64,000 nt of DNA, taken from positions 9,819,950-9,883,949 of the forward strand of contig JAQFVV010006215.1 of NCBI GenBank assembly GCA_028023455.1, in the 5' to 3' direction. Both the position numbers and the translations under genes were made by a program. Source of the DNA: Epiperipatus broadwayi (lineage: Eukaryota; Onychophora; Udeonychophora; Euonychophora; Peripatidae). Positions within the stretch are counted from its first letter, which is position 1, and each line of letters starts with the position of its first letter. Of this stretch, positions 1 to 13,480 are shown one piece after another. The notes beneath the pieces were generated by a model, which did not search any database, had not been told where the DNA came from, and saw only the letters and a list, made by a program, of their open reading frames with translations.

Positions 1-539
1 TCAAGACTACAATTAAAATCATGTGATGGTTGTAAAAATATCAATTAACAATGAAAAATTTTTCCTTATATAAAAATTTCCATGAATTTCATAAAAATGA
101 TCCTAGTGCTACTCAAACTAAAAATCGTAAATTTTAAAATCAGAATATCTTAAAAGTTATCCTTTGTTTTCTACTTAAAAATTATCAATCTTTTATCTCA
201 CTAAAATAATAAATTAAACATATAAAAAGATTAAACATCATAGCACTAAACTGCCAACAATATAGGCATAAATAATTGATGAAAATTTTTTTAAATCATT
301 TAAAATTATATTAATATTTAAAATTATTAAAAAAATAAAAACATTCAATTTATTAAGTTCTGTTTTACATGACATATAAAACTATTAACATATATCAAAA
401 ATGCAAAAATATATCGTAACATTTGAATAAAATTCAAATGTGTATATGTTATATTGTAAGAAGAAAGATTTATTACAAAAATATACACATTAAAATTATT
501 TAATCACTAACAAATTTAAAATAATTTAATAATACTTAC
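1..539. other. intron or 3' end of the minus-strand ankyrin gene
   Basis: A+T-rich DNA downstream (in gene direction) of the last candidate exon. On the minus strand a plausible splice acceptor (TTTTAATTGTAG) lies at positions 7-8. Entered in phase 0 it would give one codon and then TGA at the window edge, so the gene could end here, but six bases are too few to judge. Nothing else is recognisable. Confidence 0.3.
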
Positions 540-611
540 TATGTTTAAAACTCGTCCATGAGAAATATCAATTAAGCATCCTCTATATCTTAGCATTGGC
601 CAATCATTTAT
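540..611 (-). CDS. candidate exon F of ankyrin-repeat gene (24 codons)
   Basis: This is a 72-bp open stretch, phase 0 to phase 0, bounded on the minus strand by a TTTTCTAG acceptor and a strong GTAAGT donor. The peptide reads INDWPMLRYRGCLIDISHG and continues a few residues; its W, P, RYRG and aromatic content looks like folded protein rather than random A+T-rich translation. Its phase matches the end of exon 15245-15435, about 14.6 kb upstream. It is short, and no domain family is recognised, so it is the least certain of the six exons. Further exons may lie in the large intron before it or beyond the window edge. Confidence 0.45.
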
Positions 612-3600
612 CTAGAAAATATATATATAGATATGTCATATAAGAAAGGATTAATCATATTTTTACAAATGCAAACAACTTTATTCAAAAAGTATGTGCA
701 CTTATCTTCATATATGCATGATTTCTGTTTGTTTTTTGTTTTTTAAAAAAAAAATTGAAATAAATAAATTTTCAATTTTATTATTTCACCGAGTATACAC
801 AGCTATATGTGTATGCATTACGCACGTTTTCAACATATATATATATAATATGCACACACTCACTTATATATATGTGCGTTAAAATGCAAGTACAGTACAT
901 AATTTCAGTATTATGCAATGGCTTGGAATCAAATGTCAAGGATATGAGGGGTTACTGTATTTTCATTTATGTTATAGTAATGGATTAAAATTATTTAGAC
1001 ATCTTTTTTCAGATTATATCAACTTATACTATACTATAAAACTTTTACTCTCAGCACACTTAAAATATATGGATAAAGGCATATGAAAAAAGTAAAGGAT
1101 CTTTCTAGATGTACTTCTAATAGTATTAGCTTCCATTTATTTGGCCAAATTATTGTCCTCAAATGTCTTTGCGATCATGGTTTAATTTAATATTTATTTG
1201 TAGTAAATTATTCAATTCAATTTACAAGTGTGACATTTCTTAAACATATTGTAATGGTCAGTTTATATATATGTTTAAATTTATTTTGAATTGCATCATC
1301 TGACATTAAACATCAGGAAATATATGATTATATATTCATTATTTATATACTTTAATAGAATTCAAACTATTTCTTTAATATGTGATAACAATGACCACTA
1401 TACAATCACTATTTGCAATACTGGCCAAATCACCCAGAATATGAGCTATCCCTGATGACATGGACATGAACTTAATATACTAAAGAAGTTAACACACTAT
1501 TTAAATAAATAACAAAACAATAGTTTTTTTTTTACAGAGTATTATAATTGTTAGTCAAGATAAAATGTTCTTGTACCTTAAACATGCTTACATTACAATC
1601 TACACCATAAAAATTTATGACAATTTTCTTTATAATTTGATTACTTTTATAATTATAATTATCTTTATAATCACAATATAATGGTAATGATTGCTTTAAT
1701 AAGACATTTCTTCACTACATTTCAACTTTTAGTTCACATATATGTTGGAAAAAGTTTATTTTGATTAATTTTAAAACATTAATTTTTCAATTACATGTTG
1801 TAATACTAACTTAACTCTTTGACTGAGCACACTTGCCGTACAGTAAATCCCTGGCCTTTAATATACCCTGGATATAATTCTACATATGGCCGATCCTAAC
1901 AAGTACAATTCATTTATTTGTATCATTAACTTCATAGTATAATTATAGACATATATTTTATTTGGGATTATTTTAATCAATATACATTCCTTACAAGGAC
2001 AATTCTAAGAAGTGGTTACTTTGGGTCCAAATCATGATTTAACAATAAGTCAATTTAATGTAAAAATGGTTCGTTTGAAAACAATCTCTAATTTAATAAT
2101 AACTAAGTCTAATTATGTGAGGTGGCTCCTTTGAAATCTGTCATCCAATTTACAAAACAAAACTGTGAAAAAATTCACCAAATAGATATAAAATATTTAA
2201 ACAGTGATCTAAAAATTGCATTTATATATTATAAGTTCTACATACATAAAATCTAACTCACAATAATCAAAAGGACTAATTTATTTACAAATGAACTTGA
2301 TCAAATTTCAAAATAAATCTTTTAACTTAAAACTTTATTGATTATATTATCACTCATTATTTTAACATTTCACTTTAAATATTTTACAAGCATGAATATT
2401 GCACCCTTTATTATTTTATCTAATTTTACATTACTCATAATTTCACATTAAAGAAAACTTTTAAAAAAAAAGATAAAATTTTAATAAATCATAAAGATGA
2501 AGCAAAAATTTTTCAAATACAAAAATTGTTTTTTTTTTTATTTTAGCTGCTTTAAAATGCAATGAGTATTTTCAAATGCTAACTTTTTTTAACAAAAAAA
2601 AAATCTTTGCTATCTTCTTCTTTAATCAGTCAATTAAATAATGTTATATACACACTCTATATATAATAAAATATAGTTTGTTAGAATTAAATATAAGCTA
2701 AAAGGTCATAAATTAAAATGTAAAATGGTATTGTGTTAGGATAATAGTCAAATCTGCAAACAGTTTTTTTTAACTTATGCAGCAAAAGTTTTGAAGCCAT
2801 TCCCCACAATTTTTTGTGAGAGGATTTTTTTTGTATGCGTGTGAGCTAATATTTCTCCAATGATAGTATGCATTAATTAATTCCATTTATAATCATGTTC
2901 CTTTCTTTACAAATTGCTATAATGTCCTTTATCAATCTTATATTTTTGAAATTTATGAATTTAAGCATATTTTTTCTTCATTATAAGTAGATTCCTTCTA
3001 AATAACTTGATCAGAATCATAAGGAATAGATTTCAAACAGTTGGTAGTTTTCTGCTTTTCTACTTGATCATCCTAATCATAGTTCGATGCAGTTTTAATA
3101 AAGCAAGAATCCAGACTGATTAATTTAAAAATAAAAATGACTATGTATATTTTTGACCTCTCGTTTTTAACACCTTTAATCTTATTTTTGATAATCTCTT
3201 ATTTTCAACATCTTTATGACCTCATTTTATTTTACACCATCATTATTTAATTGACTGAATTTTCAAAACAATATTTATTAAATTGCTTGAAAAAGGCTTA
3301 ATCTTTTTATTAACTTATTTTTAATCTAATTGTGTAAAATATATTTCTTTTAACACTAGTATACTTAATTTAGTTGTTTTGCAATACATTCCATATTCTT
3401 TTAATTTTTGATAAAAAAAATTTTAACATAGTTTATATAATTTATTACTTTCTCTTAAATTTAAACACTTTTAGCACATCAATATATTATTATTTTAAAA
3501 TATGATTTTTAATCATTTATTCCAAAATTTAAACATCATTTGATACTTTATTTTAAACTATTTGTTCTATTTTATATAACTTTTTTAAAAATTTTTAATT

Positions 3601-3642
3601 GCTATATTTATTAACTATCCCTTCACAACAATGAAATGAATA
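612..3642. other. intron, no recognisable gene
   Basis: Very A+T-rich sequence with short poly-A/T runs and no coding motif seen on either strand. Short ORFs here have low-complexity F/I/Y/K/N composition expected of random A+T-rich DNA. Confidence 0.5.
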
Positions 3643-3650
3643 AAACATTC

Positions 3651-4724
3651 GGTTGTCGTCGAATAGCTACTATATCCCATTCGATGGCGCAGTTTTCACA
3701 CTTAAACTATAAAATATGATCATTCCCGGGCCGTTAATTATAATCATTTTGATGTGTTTTTTGTAATGCGAAAATAAAAACAAAAGAAAATCGTCTTTTT
3801 TAAATATTATTTAATTTTAAATATTATTTTTTATTAACGTATACAAATTAAATGATAATAATAAATGTAAAATAAAATAAACAAATTACAATTTGATTAG
3901 TCTTTTTTAGTTTGCTTTTTATTTTTTTACTGGGGTTACAGCTTTTTTGTTGTTGTTGTTTACCGCTATTTTTTATTTCAAATAGAATGACAACTAAAAG
4001 TAAAAGTTGTTACGGTTAGATTTAGGGTAAGCTTTAGGCTTAGTTTTAGGATTAGGTTTACGGTTAGTGTTCTGTTGTTTGTATAACAGTAGTCGGAGAA
4101 AAGAAATAAACTACAACTTTTTTAAACAACGACAAATATATATATAAAATGTTTATAATATATGCTTTTTATGACATTTAAAAAAACAGTGTACAATTGT
4201 ATTTTTCTTACAAGATATTTTTGTGTTATTTTTATTTCAAAAATATACACACGGTACAATCTTCTTTGGCTTGTGGAATGTTACGAACAGTACGTTACTT
4301 GACTTGTTACCTAATTCCAACTCACTTTATACATATATCTCGTCAACATTTACTACTTAAAACATCAATACACTACGGTGTAAAAAGTCTGTTAATTATT
4401 ACTTTACAAAATCTGAACATTTCAATACTTTAAAATAAAAAAAAATCCAATGAAAACAACATTTCCACCCAATTCAAAAAAACACACCCTCTCCCCAAGC
4501 CATAACCATTTTATAAACTGTACAAATTCGGAAAATGTATTTGCTGCGTAAAACATACATGCTGTACTGCGACGCGACATAGCGGCCTGCAATCTGTAGC
4601 CAACAAAAAAGTTATTATAGAAAATGCGGGTTCGAACGTGTCGGCCGCGGAAACGGCATTTTTATGTGTTTTAGCGCAAAAACGGATCCATCCAGTGGTA
4701 TATGGGGGCTCTTCGACGAGTAGC
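3651..4724. mobile_element. non-autonomous DNA transposon, 1074 bp, 8-bp TSD
   Basis: The element is bounded by an exact 8-bp direct repeat AAACATTC (3643-3650 and 4725-4732). The first 28 bases and the reverse complement of the last 28 align without gaps at 20 of 28 positions, sharing a CGTCGAA core. Terminal inverted repeats with 8-bp duplications are characteristic of hAT-like (or P-like) elements. There is no transposase ORF, so it would depend on a partner. Inside are a degenerate TTAGGG-like stretch (about 4013-4070) and a CpG-rich right third (about 4560-4720) that contrasts strongly with the flanks. Small ORFs inside are not credible genes. Confidence 0.7.
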
Positions 4725-5023
4725 AAACATTCATTTCAATATTTAATGATTTAGACTTAGATAAATATGTTAGGTCTTATTAATCATTTTATTAAGTTAT
4801 AAATTATTATTTAATTTTTTAACCAATATAAACTTAAAATGTATTAAAGATTAATATATCAATTATTAAATTCCAGCATGAATATTATTCAATTAAGTTA
4901 CAAATGAAATATTCAATATATCTTAAAACTTTCAAACTTACTTAAAACATATGATACATTCGTAAATTGAATTATAGTAAATTGTAGCAAGTTGTTATGA
5001 TGATGAAGCAATGTGAGGGCAAG

Positions 5024-5090
5024 AGTCTAGACCAAATGATGAAAGCTGGTTCTATCAGAAATGTACTTTGGGAATCATTTGTATCTATAT
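5024..5090 (+). repeat. decayed copy of the hammerhead-carrying repeat
   Basis: This segment aligns along about 65 bp with the ribozyme region at 16603-16670: the ACCAA stem I strand, TGATGA, GCTGGTT, the GAAA box, TTGG and a following TATGT are shared. The first core base (C of CTGATGA) is A here, and stem II no longer pairs well, so self-cleavage is not expected. It shows that the 16.6-kb sequence belongs to a dispersed family. Confidence 0.5.
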
Positions 5091-5099
5091 GTTTTAAAT

Positions 5100-8000
5100 A
5101 CATGCAGAAAGTTTTGTAGTATATTCAATATATCATGCATAAGTAAAAAATAAGAGAAGAGTTAAATGAATAATATTTATGCTGAAATTTAATAACTGAT
5201 ACATTAATCTTTGTAAGTTGAATGTATTCAAGAAATATCATATTTGTAAACTGAATTGTAGTAATCACAAAATATAAAATATATATGAAAGCATTTATCC
5301 TTTTTGTGAAAACATATATTTTTTCTTTTTAATTTTTTTTTTTTTTTTTACTTTTATTTTAAATCTATATATTATAATTAAAATCAAATGGTTGGACCGA
5401 TTTGTCCTATAGGCCAACTTAATTACTTTTAATAATTCAAAATAAAAATTATGGAAAACAGATAATAGATATCTTTAATTCCTGCATAATAATATTATAT
5501 GAATAGAATAATTTAGCAAACTAAAAAATAAAAATGAATGTAACATTATTTTAATGATGTTAAGAGGTCATTACAGTTTAATCCTTAAATATTGAAACAA
5601 TAAAAAAATTTAACAAAATGACAAAAATGCTAAACTATCAAATATTAATACTTGTTTATTTGTTGATTAGTAAAATCAACCTGTCTCTAGCAGAAAACAT
5701 ATAACATACAAACAATGGAAGTAATCTTATATTGCCAATATAAATTGAGAAATTAAGCATTTAAATCTAAAACTCTTTATTCCTAATAATATATTCAAAA
5801 AAATTATATATATATATTTCTTAATTGAATAAAGTTTAAAATCAACTTTCCATATAAAAACGAATATATAACATTAATATTATTATTATTTTACCTGTAA
5901 TAATGATAATCCCTTGCTATCACTGCAAAGTCTTAGTAACTGAATCAAAGTGCATATACCATAATAAAGCCCACATAAATCACTACAGAGAAGTTTAATC
6001 TAAAAAAAAATTTGCGAGAAAAAAGGTTAATATATTGCAGTAGTTCAGACACCAAATGAATTAAAACTAGTCTGACTTTACAAGACTGTGACTCACACAC
6101 TAAAATAAATATATATATATATAATAAAAAAAAAATTAATGCAATCAATTCCTGTTATATAAAAGTTGGAATCAACTTAATTAGATAGCTTATTAATTGA
6201 TGATCTCCAATGCTCTAATATAGTTATTAAAACTGACTATAATAATTATTCTTTTAAAAGGAAGGATCCAAGTTATGAGCAAAAATATCCAAATAGGATT
6301 TTTTTTTTTTTTATAGTCTCTCAAATAAAAAATTAATTTATTTCTTGTATTTTGCTGGACAAAAAAAAAAAGATAATTTATTTAATGAAATAATTTAATA
6401 AAAAAAAATATTGTTTATCTAGTATTAATTAAGAATTTATATAATCAAGAAGTTCTGTATATAAATACAAAAGAGAAAGTTAAATTTGAGAAAATTATTA
6501 ATAAAAATGAATGTAATCAGGAAAAAAATGAGTAAGGACAAGGAAAAAAAAAAAAATTCTGGTATTTTATTTAGTATTTTTTTTTATAAAGATAACGAAA
6601 TGTTCTTTTTAATATAAAAAAAGGAGGGGGGGTGGAAATATAATTAGTTAAAACTAATTAGTTGATGATAATAAAGATACCTGAATTGTTGCATTTATTG
6701 GGATATATAAAACGGTGATAGATACCACTGGCTGTTATTGGAGTTTTTTTTTTTTGTTACAAAGAGATATAATATCAATGCAGATAAGGTGAGCTTGAAA
6801 GGAACTAATTTGTGACTCATCTCAACAAGCTAAGAAAGTTTGTTAATGAGCTAAGAAGCAGCTAACTCATAAATTATTGGATTAGCTAATATAAAAAAGA
6901 AAACTATAGCTGAAAGTTACCATGTTGGAGTAAAGTGGTCGATTAAACCAGGAACCATATAGTCTTCTGTCAATGCTAATATTAGAGATATGTTATTCCT
7001 ATCTATGCCTTCAGCTATTGAAATAAGAACAAGGAATGTCATCAACTTTCACCCGATTGTGAAAACCTATTCATGATGAAAGCACAATCCAACCGTACCA
7101 TGAATCTCCTATTAATGGAGAAAAATGCAAGAAAGTGCAACAGATGCATAGAACCTTACTAATATTGAAAGTCCTGCAAATCAGTTATCTAAAAAAAGGC
7201 TCAAACCTATTTGTAGTTCATTAATGGCAAAATCAGAATTCTGAAAGTCTGGGTAAAATCTATTTTATTTATAGAGAAAGGTATTCAATACAAACAAAAA
7301 ACAATAATTATAACAGAAATTAAAATTGATTGTAATTTTTCTAGTCTTAAATAGATTTTAAAATTTATCTGCTTCATATTTAAAACCAATACCAAATATA
7401 TTTTACATTTTTCTCTATTTTATATTTAATCTTTATGATAGCATATATATTTATATGTATTTATTGATTTATTATTTTATTTTCTAAATAATCTGAGCAG
7501 AAGATATTCAATAATATATTCACGACCAGTTTACTAGTATATTCAATATACATTTGGTAACTCTGTCAAAAGGTAAAACTGGCAGTGAATTCAAAGTAAG
7601 CTAAATTGCTTTTTTTTTTTTTTTTGTCAATTTTTAATTACACATTGATTAAATTAATAATACAACTGTTTTTCATTATGAAGAATAATCAAGACTTAAA
7701 AGAGAAATGTGTAAGATAGAAATGTAAGACAGAAATGTTATAACTAATTATTTGCAAATCAAAATAATTTAATAAAAAAATTAAATTTTAATAAGCTAAA
7801 ATACTTTTCCTTAAAAAAATTCAAAGAACAATTTATGTTAAAGTATTTTTTTATTGTTTTAACTCAAAATTAGATTGTTTATAATCCTCGCTCAATTCTA
7901 CTTTTTTTATTAAAAACACAAGTTATCAGACACATATAGAATTATAATGGGTAGTATATATATTTTATATCACTAATTACATTATACCATAAAATATATT

Positions 8001-10030
8001 TTACTTTTTGTGTGTGGGTGTGTATATATATAAAGCAATAATTAAAAAAAAAAAAAATTAAATAAGTTTTATTAGTTTGATTCTGATATTTATATCAAAA
8101 ATAGTAGTTGAGAAAAAAATACTAAATGGCCAAGATTTTTCAATTTATATACATATATATATATATATTAGATTCTGATAGGATTTTTTTTTTACTTTTC
8201 TCTTTATCATATATATATATATAATAACAAATACATATACATGTCTTCTGGATCAATATTTTATTTAGCAGTTAAGTTTTCAATTACAATGTATATATAT
8301 ATATGCCCATTTTCATTTTTAAAAATGACTAGAATATCAATCTACTTATTTATACAGAATTGTGGGAAGATTAGCCTTTCAACATGCTAGTTGACAAAGA
8401 CTACGAGGATAGTCAAAAGTGCTCTTAAATGGATAAAATTTTTAAAATATACCTGACTACTGTATTCATAAATATTCTATTATATAAATATGTACATTGT
8501 TTTGAAGTAATACAGTCATCGAATTATAATATTATTATTTAGACTCATGTATGGGTGTTTGTGGTCTGGGTACAATGATATAAATACATTGGTTAGTATT
8601 AATGAGTGTTAAATTCCATCCCATTGACATGTTATCTCCAGATTTTTTTTTATTATACTTTTTTTTTTTTTTTACAATTACATACTAAAATATTTAGTTA
8701 CAATTTTTTTACAATCTAAGTTATTAATACTTTGTTTTATTAAGTCCCTGAAATGAAAGATTTTTTATGTCATTGTCATTCTTTTCGGTTTCTTTTTATA
8801 GATATATATATATATATATTACAAAACATCTAAATTTCTATAGTTTGCAATTTTATCCAATGATAAACTAATTAATGTGAAATAGTGTCAATAAACAATT
8901 AATCATTGAATAAACCATAGAGAAGCCAAAATCTTTATTTTACAAAGGCAGTATGTGTACTATTAAGCTACAAGTGCAAAGACTATTATTCTCAAAATTA
9001 ATCTTTAATTATTCTCTAATACCAGAGATAAAATGTATATGCATATGTATATATACATTAAATTTGGAAGGTACCAAATTATTGATAAATGTAAAATCAA
9101 ATGCAGTGGCTAAAAAATCAGTTGAAAAAAAGACTAACTTAAAAAACACCAAACTGGCAAAACAAAATTGCTAATACAAATATAATTCTATATATTGTAA
9201 TGTTTTACACGAAAAAAAAAACTTTTTTATAATTTAAAGATAATTATTTTCTGTGAAGATAAATAAAAATGTCTGGTAATTAGCGCAATGCCTTATTGAA
9301 AAGAGACTACTTTATAGTAATATAATTAAAACTGATTTTTGAATTTAAAGCTATTACATAAATATTCCTAAAGTAAGTTATAAAATAGAAATTTAAATAT
9401 TAATTTTTAGCATTAAAAAAAAGAAGACTTAGATGTTGATATTTAGAAATAAAGGACACATACTTTCTATGCATAAAATAGAGATAAAATACCATTAATC
9501 TAAAATCCCTGGTTCCTTGTAAATTTTTTAGATTTCATGAATAGATCTTTTATCCCTCATTGCAAACCTAAACTGTCCTAAGATAGAGGGGAAAAAAATT
9601 AGAAGCTCACTACAATTAGACTTGATTTTTACAATTTTATTTAAAACTTAAAGATCACTTTTGAAATTTGGTTTTGATAACAGGAATGTTTGAATAATAA
9701 ATAGTCAAATGGTCAGTTTCATACATTTGCCCATTTCACTTATGTTACCCACACCTCTATCTATATGCCAGGTTTAAACCCTCCCAGAGTACCCATCTGA
9801 ATAACATTAAATTATTATAGATGCAGAATCATGTATATATATGCAAGCAATATGTCCGTAATTTAATTGAATATGTATAGATTACAGATATGTATCAATT
9901 TTATAAATATTTCCAATTTAGGAAATATTTTAGTCTAAATTATTCATGTTAATGGTATATATATATTACAGATAGGTAAATTCATTTTATAGACATTTCT
10001 ATTTTAAGAAATATTTTAGTTAAATTATTT
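5100..10030. other. intron, microsatellite-rich, no recognisable gene
   Basis: A+T-rich DNA with (TA)n tracts near 8155 and 8805, a GT-rich stretch near 8009, and long T runs (about 5329-5350, 6300, 7610, 8660). No coding motif, RNA gene or transposon end was identified. Confidence 0.5.
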
Positions 10031-12780
10031 AGCAACTTTATTATTGTATTAGTGAAATCGCATATACATATCTCCTGTTATTCTGCATTTATTCTACCGC
10101 CTCTGGTTATAAAGTGTTTTCTGCTAATTACGGGGGTAATTTTGTCAAAATAACATTCGATTTTGTAAAACAGATTTAATGTAGGTCACGCATCTAGTCC
10201 TAAAACAGTCCCAAAATAGCGTGGATATTGTTTGAAATATAAAATGTTGACAACAAGATAAGCAAGAAAACAGAATCTAAATTACTTTGTTATCACTAAA
10301 ATTGTTTGTCTAAATAAAGAAATGAGTTTTTCTGCCAGTGGGAATAATTAAATGTTTGGCTAAAATAAAATGGATTGTTCAGCTACGCAAAAAAATAACA
10401 GGTGTGCAGATTTCAAAAGGTACAAATACTTGAAGTTTTATTAACAAGGAGATCAGACATATATATATTAAGTGAACTGTAGGCCGAATCTACGCCAGTT
10501 TCACCTTAAAATGGTTGAGTAGGGGCCGTAATTCACTGCCTCTCCTCGCGGAGAATGGAGAGCTTTGGTCCAATGAAACCTAATGCCATCACCAGCAAAA
10601 GTAGCCCATGGAAAAATCTCTGTTAACTGTGCATCATCATCAAGTGTCAACTTATTATCGTCCCAAGTGCTTCAAAACCAGCTGCAATGGAAACAACTAA
10701 ATGGTAAATTTTCTCAGAGCTCTTGTCTATAAACTGTGACTTTCGTTTCTCTATTTTGAAAAGCTAGCTATTCACTAAATCTGCTTTCCCAAACACCTTT
10801 ACTAAAATCTACAAAGAAAATTGTTAAATGCTAAGTCTTGTCTGATTATAGAATGCTAAAACCTGTGTGATTATAAAATTTAAATTCTCTTTTATAATAT
10901 AAAAATCAAATTCTCTTTTAAATTGTAAAACTCCTATTAATCTATTTTAAATGTACAATTTTCTGCGGTCTTTTATGCCTATTTCTAAATCTATTCAATT
11001 TTATTTTATGATTTTATCATTTTAATATAATATGTGTATTTAATATGCCAAATGACTCAAAACCGCAAGTATTTCTAAATATCATTTTAGCTTATCGATT
11101 TGCGAAGATAATTTCAAATCTTCACTATAATTTAATATTAATCAATTGAATCATTATTCTTCATTCTCACTCGCTGTTTCGAGATCATATTATGTTACTG
11201 ATTAAGTTTTGGGTATCAATATTATAATAATCAGTTTTCTAGCTATTTTATGTAGTTTGCTTAATATTAGTTATGAATTATAACTATTTATATATATAAC
11301 TCATATATCACCGGAACTAGCCACAGGAATAGTTTCAAAGCATATTTTAATATTTTATTCGTAATTACCCCGCAAATATGCTTCATCCTCCTTAGATTGA
11401 TTTATGTTCAGATGCAGGTGATAATATTAAACTAGGTTATTAATTAATTTAGTCCCTTAATAGTATATTTAAAATACTAAATTTGAGAACCGAATTACAT
11501 AGATATGCAAATATACGCTATCTAATATTAAGGCATGATAATGTAATGTTACGCGATTGCGTTATATATATGTATAAGTTGCGGAATGTGTCTTTACAAA
11601 GTACGCAATGTACACTTATCAGCTTGCTGCATGATTCTCAATGTCGTGCTGGCGGAGGTCACTCTCATCCACTTTAGTTCGGGTTCAAGCACACTTTTAG
11701 AACTAGGGCACAAGGACCTAGATGATTCATAATGCTTATCCGACTACCTGAACTACTAATGTTCTTATTCGTGGCAAGTTGAGCGGTCTTAGGGCAAACC
11801 GAATCTTTGGAGACTGAAGCCCATGAATAATGACCCATTCGCATCTTTTTGCTTAATTAATATTTTAATATGTGCCATAGAGAATATAGGTAAACCTATC
11901 ATAAATCAGTTTTCTCTCCCTTTGATATTAAACGCTTATCTAGCATTAGTATACATCCTAATCTAGGCTAACATGCTAACCTGCGTATCTCTGAGCCTAA
12001 TTACATGCTCGAATTAACTCTGTATTAAATATACGCCATAGGAGCGTTATGATAGTTAGTTATATAGCTTTGGCTATAAAGTTCCGCATGATCTAGTAGA
12101 CTACAAAAGAGCTAGAGATTTGGCATATTAATTAATATAGGCATGAAATTCCAATACCGCACTACACATTATTAAACGCTTATAGTGAAATATATAACAT
12201 GAATCTCAGCAGTTATCTAACGCCTGCGAGCGTTATACCTCATGTTCCCACCATATAATTTGGTATGTTTTAATTTATTGTTTGCTATTGTTTTATTAAA
12301 GTAATCATATTTAAAATTATAACTCGTTTGCATATTTTATTGTCCGTGAATTCATTTTATCCAACTCTATATTTAATTACACATACACTATTTCATATAT
12401 ATGTAGATCAGCCTGTTAAGTTAATTACTTAGCCATATGTGTATATATCTTATCAAATCAGTGATAAATTAGTTAAATTATGAGTCTCTTGTTTTACCGG
12501 GAGTGACTGCTGGACCGAGTGTGAATTGATTGTCTGTGTACGTTGAGGAATATCATCCATAGGGTAGTAAATCATTGAGCAGAGGTGAAAGGGTTGAATG
12601 TTGGTCAGATTCTGGATCACAGCATCTGGATTCGATCAGCTTTAGTGTATTTTGCCTATGTTCTAGATTTTGTTGCGTGGAGAGACAATTCTTACCGTTA
12701 CAATAGTTACTTGGAGTAATAGTATTTTACACATATTATTAATTCATTCTTTTATCTTCACACTCATTTTTTTCTTCTTC
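10031..12780. other. compositionally distinct non-coding block
   Basis: This 2.7-kb block is visibly richer in G+C and in CpG (for example around 10500-10560 and 11650-11830) than the DNA on either side, resembling the inside of the hAT element at 37-40 kb and the block at 59.4-62.5 kb. It has no credible ORF and no clear terminal repeats were found. An old non-autonomous transposon or LTR-like remnant is the likeliest source, but this is inferred from composition alone. Confidence 0.3.
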
Positions 12781-12984
12781 TAGTATACAGAATGGTTGTC
12801 ATTTATCTAATGGTCTACTAAACTAAACTAAATAAAATAGTTGCTGATCTTGAACTTATTATTTATTGATTGTCTTTGACTAGATAAGTCCCCATGTGAA
12901 GATAATAATATACTTCAAAATTTCTAAAAATCTTAAGATTCTAAAAACAAAGCATAGCTAATAAAATTATTCACCAACAACATG

Positions 12985-13480
12985 CACACATAAAATTTGG
13001 TAAGATGGTAAAACTATAGTAATTTTAAAACCAATTAAACAAAACAATGACCTAAACAATTATCAACCAATATTATTACTAAGTATTCTCTATTAGCTTT
13101 TTGAAAAAAAAATCTTTATGATAATTTTACCAATAATTGTTTAAATCTAAGAGAAACTGCTGAGAATAAGTTTGAACTCAAGATAGATATTATCTTTATC
13201 AATCTAGATATATTTTAAGGATCTATTCAGAAAAATGAAATCTCTTTAAATGCGTCTAAAATTTTAAAATGCACAAGAAAAACTATTAATTTACTTAAAG
13301 TAACATAATGCTCTCCAACAGAAAGTCTAAATAACTTTAAATAATAATTGTAACAAAACTTTAAAAAATGATATGTCAGAAGATTCAGTTCTTTTATTTT
13401 ATCAATGACCTTCTAAAAAAATAATATAGAAAATTAATTTATTTTAATGATATTGATTTATCACAAAAAAAAATCTTTCT
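12985..13480 (+). mobile_element. decayed LINE reverse transcriptase fragment
   Basis: Translations in shifting plus-strand frames show successive non-LTR reverse transcriptase blocks. Near 13005-13090 there is an ILKP...NNYQPILLLS stretch, matching the I.K.GK...NYRPISLLS motif, followed by an LFEK-like piece. Near 13390-13470 there is FINDLLKK and then KLIYFNDIDLS, corresponding to the YINDLP...LFADDTDLS block with the catalytic FADD damaged. Stops and frameshifts make it a pseudogene. It is probably jockey-like, but the clade is uncertain. Confidence 0.55.

Noticed and set aside
694-882. 62-codon plus-strand ORF
   Set aside because: Low-complexity composition from TA and CA repeats, with no motif or splice context.
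1450-1480. CTGATGACATGGACATGAAC as a possible hammerhead
   Set aside because: GAAC instead of GAAA without the matching stem III partner, a two-base stem II loop, and no stem I pairing.
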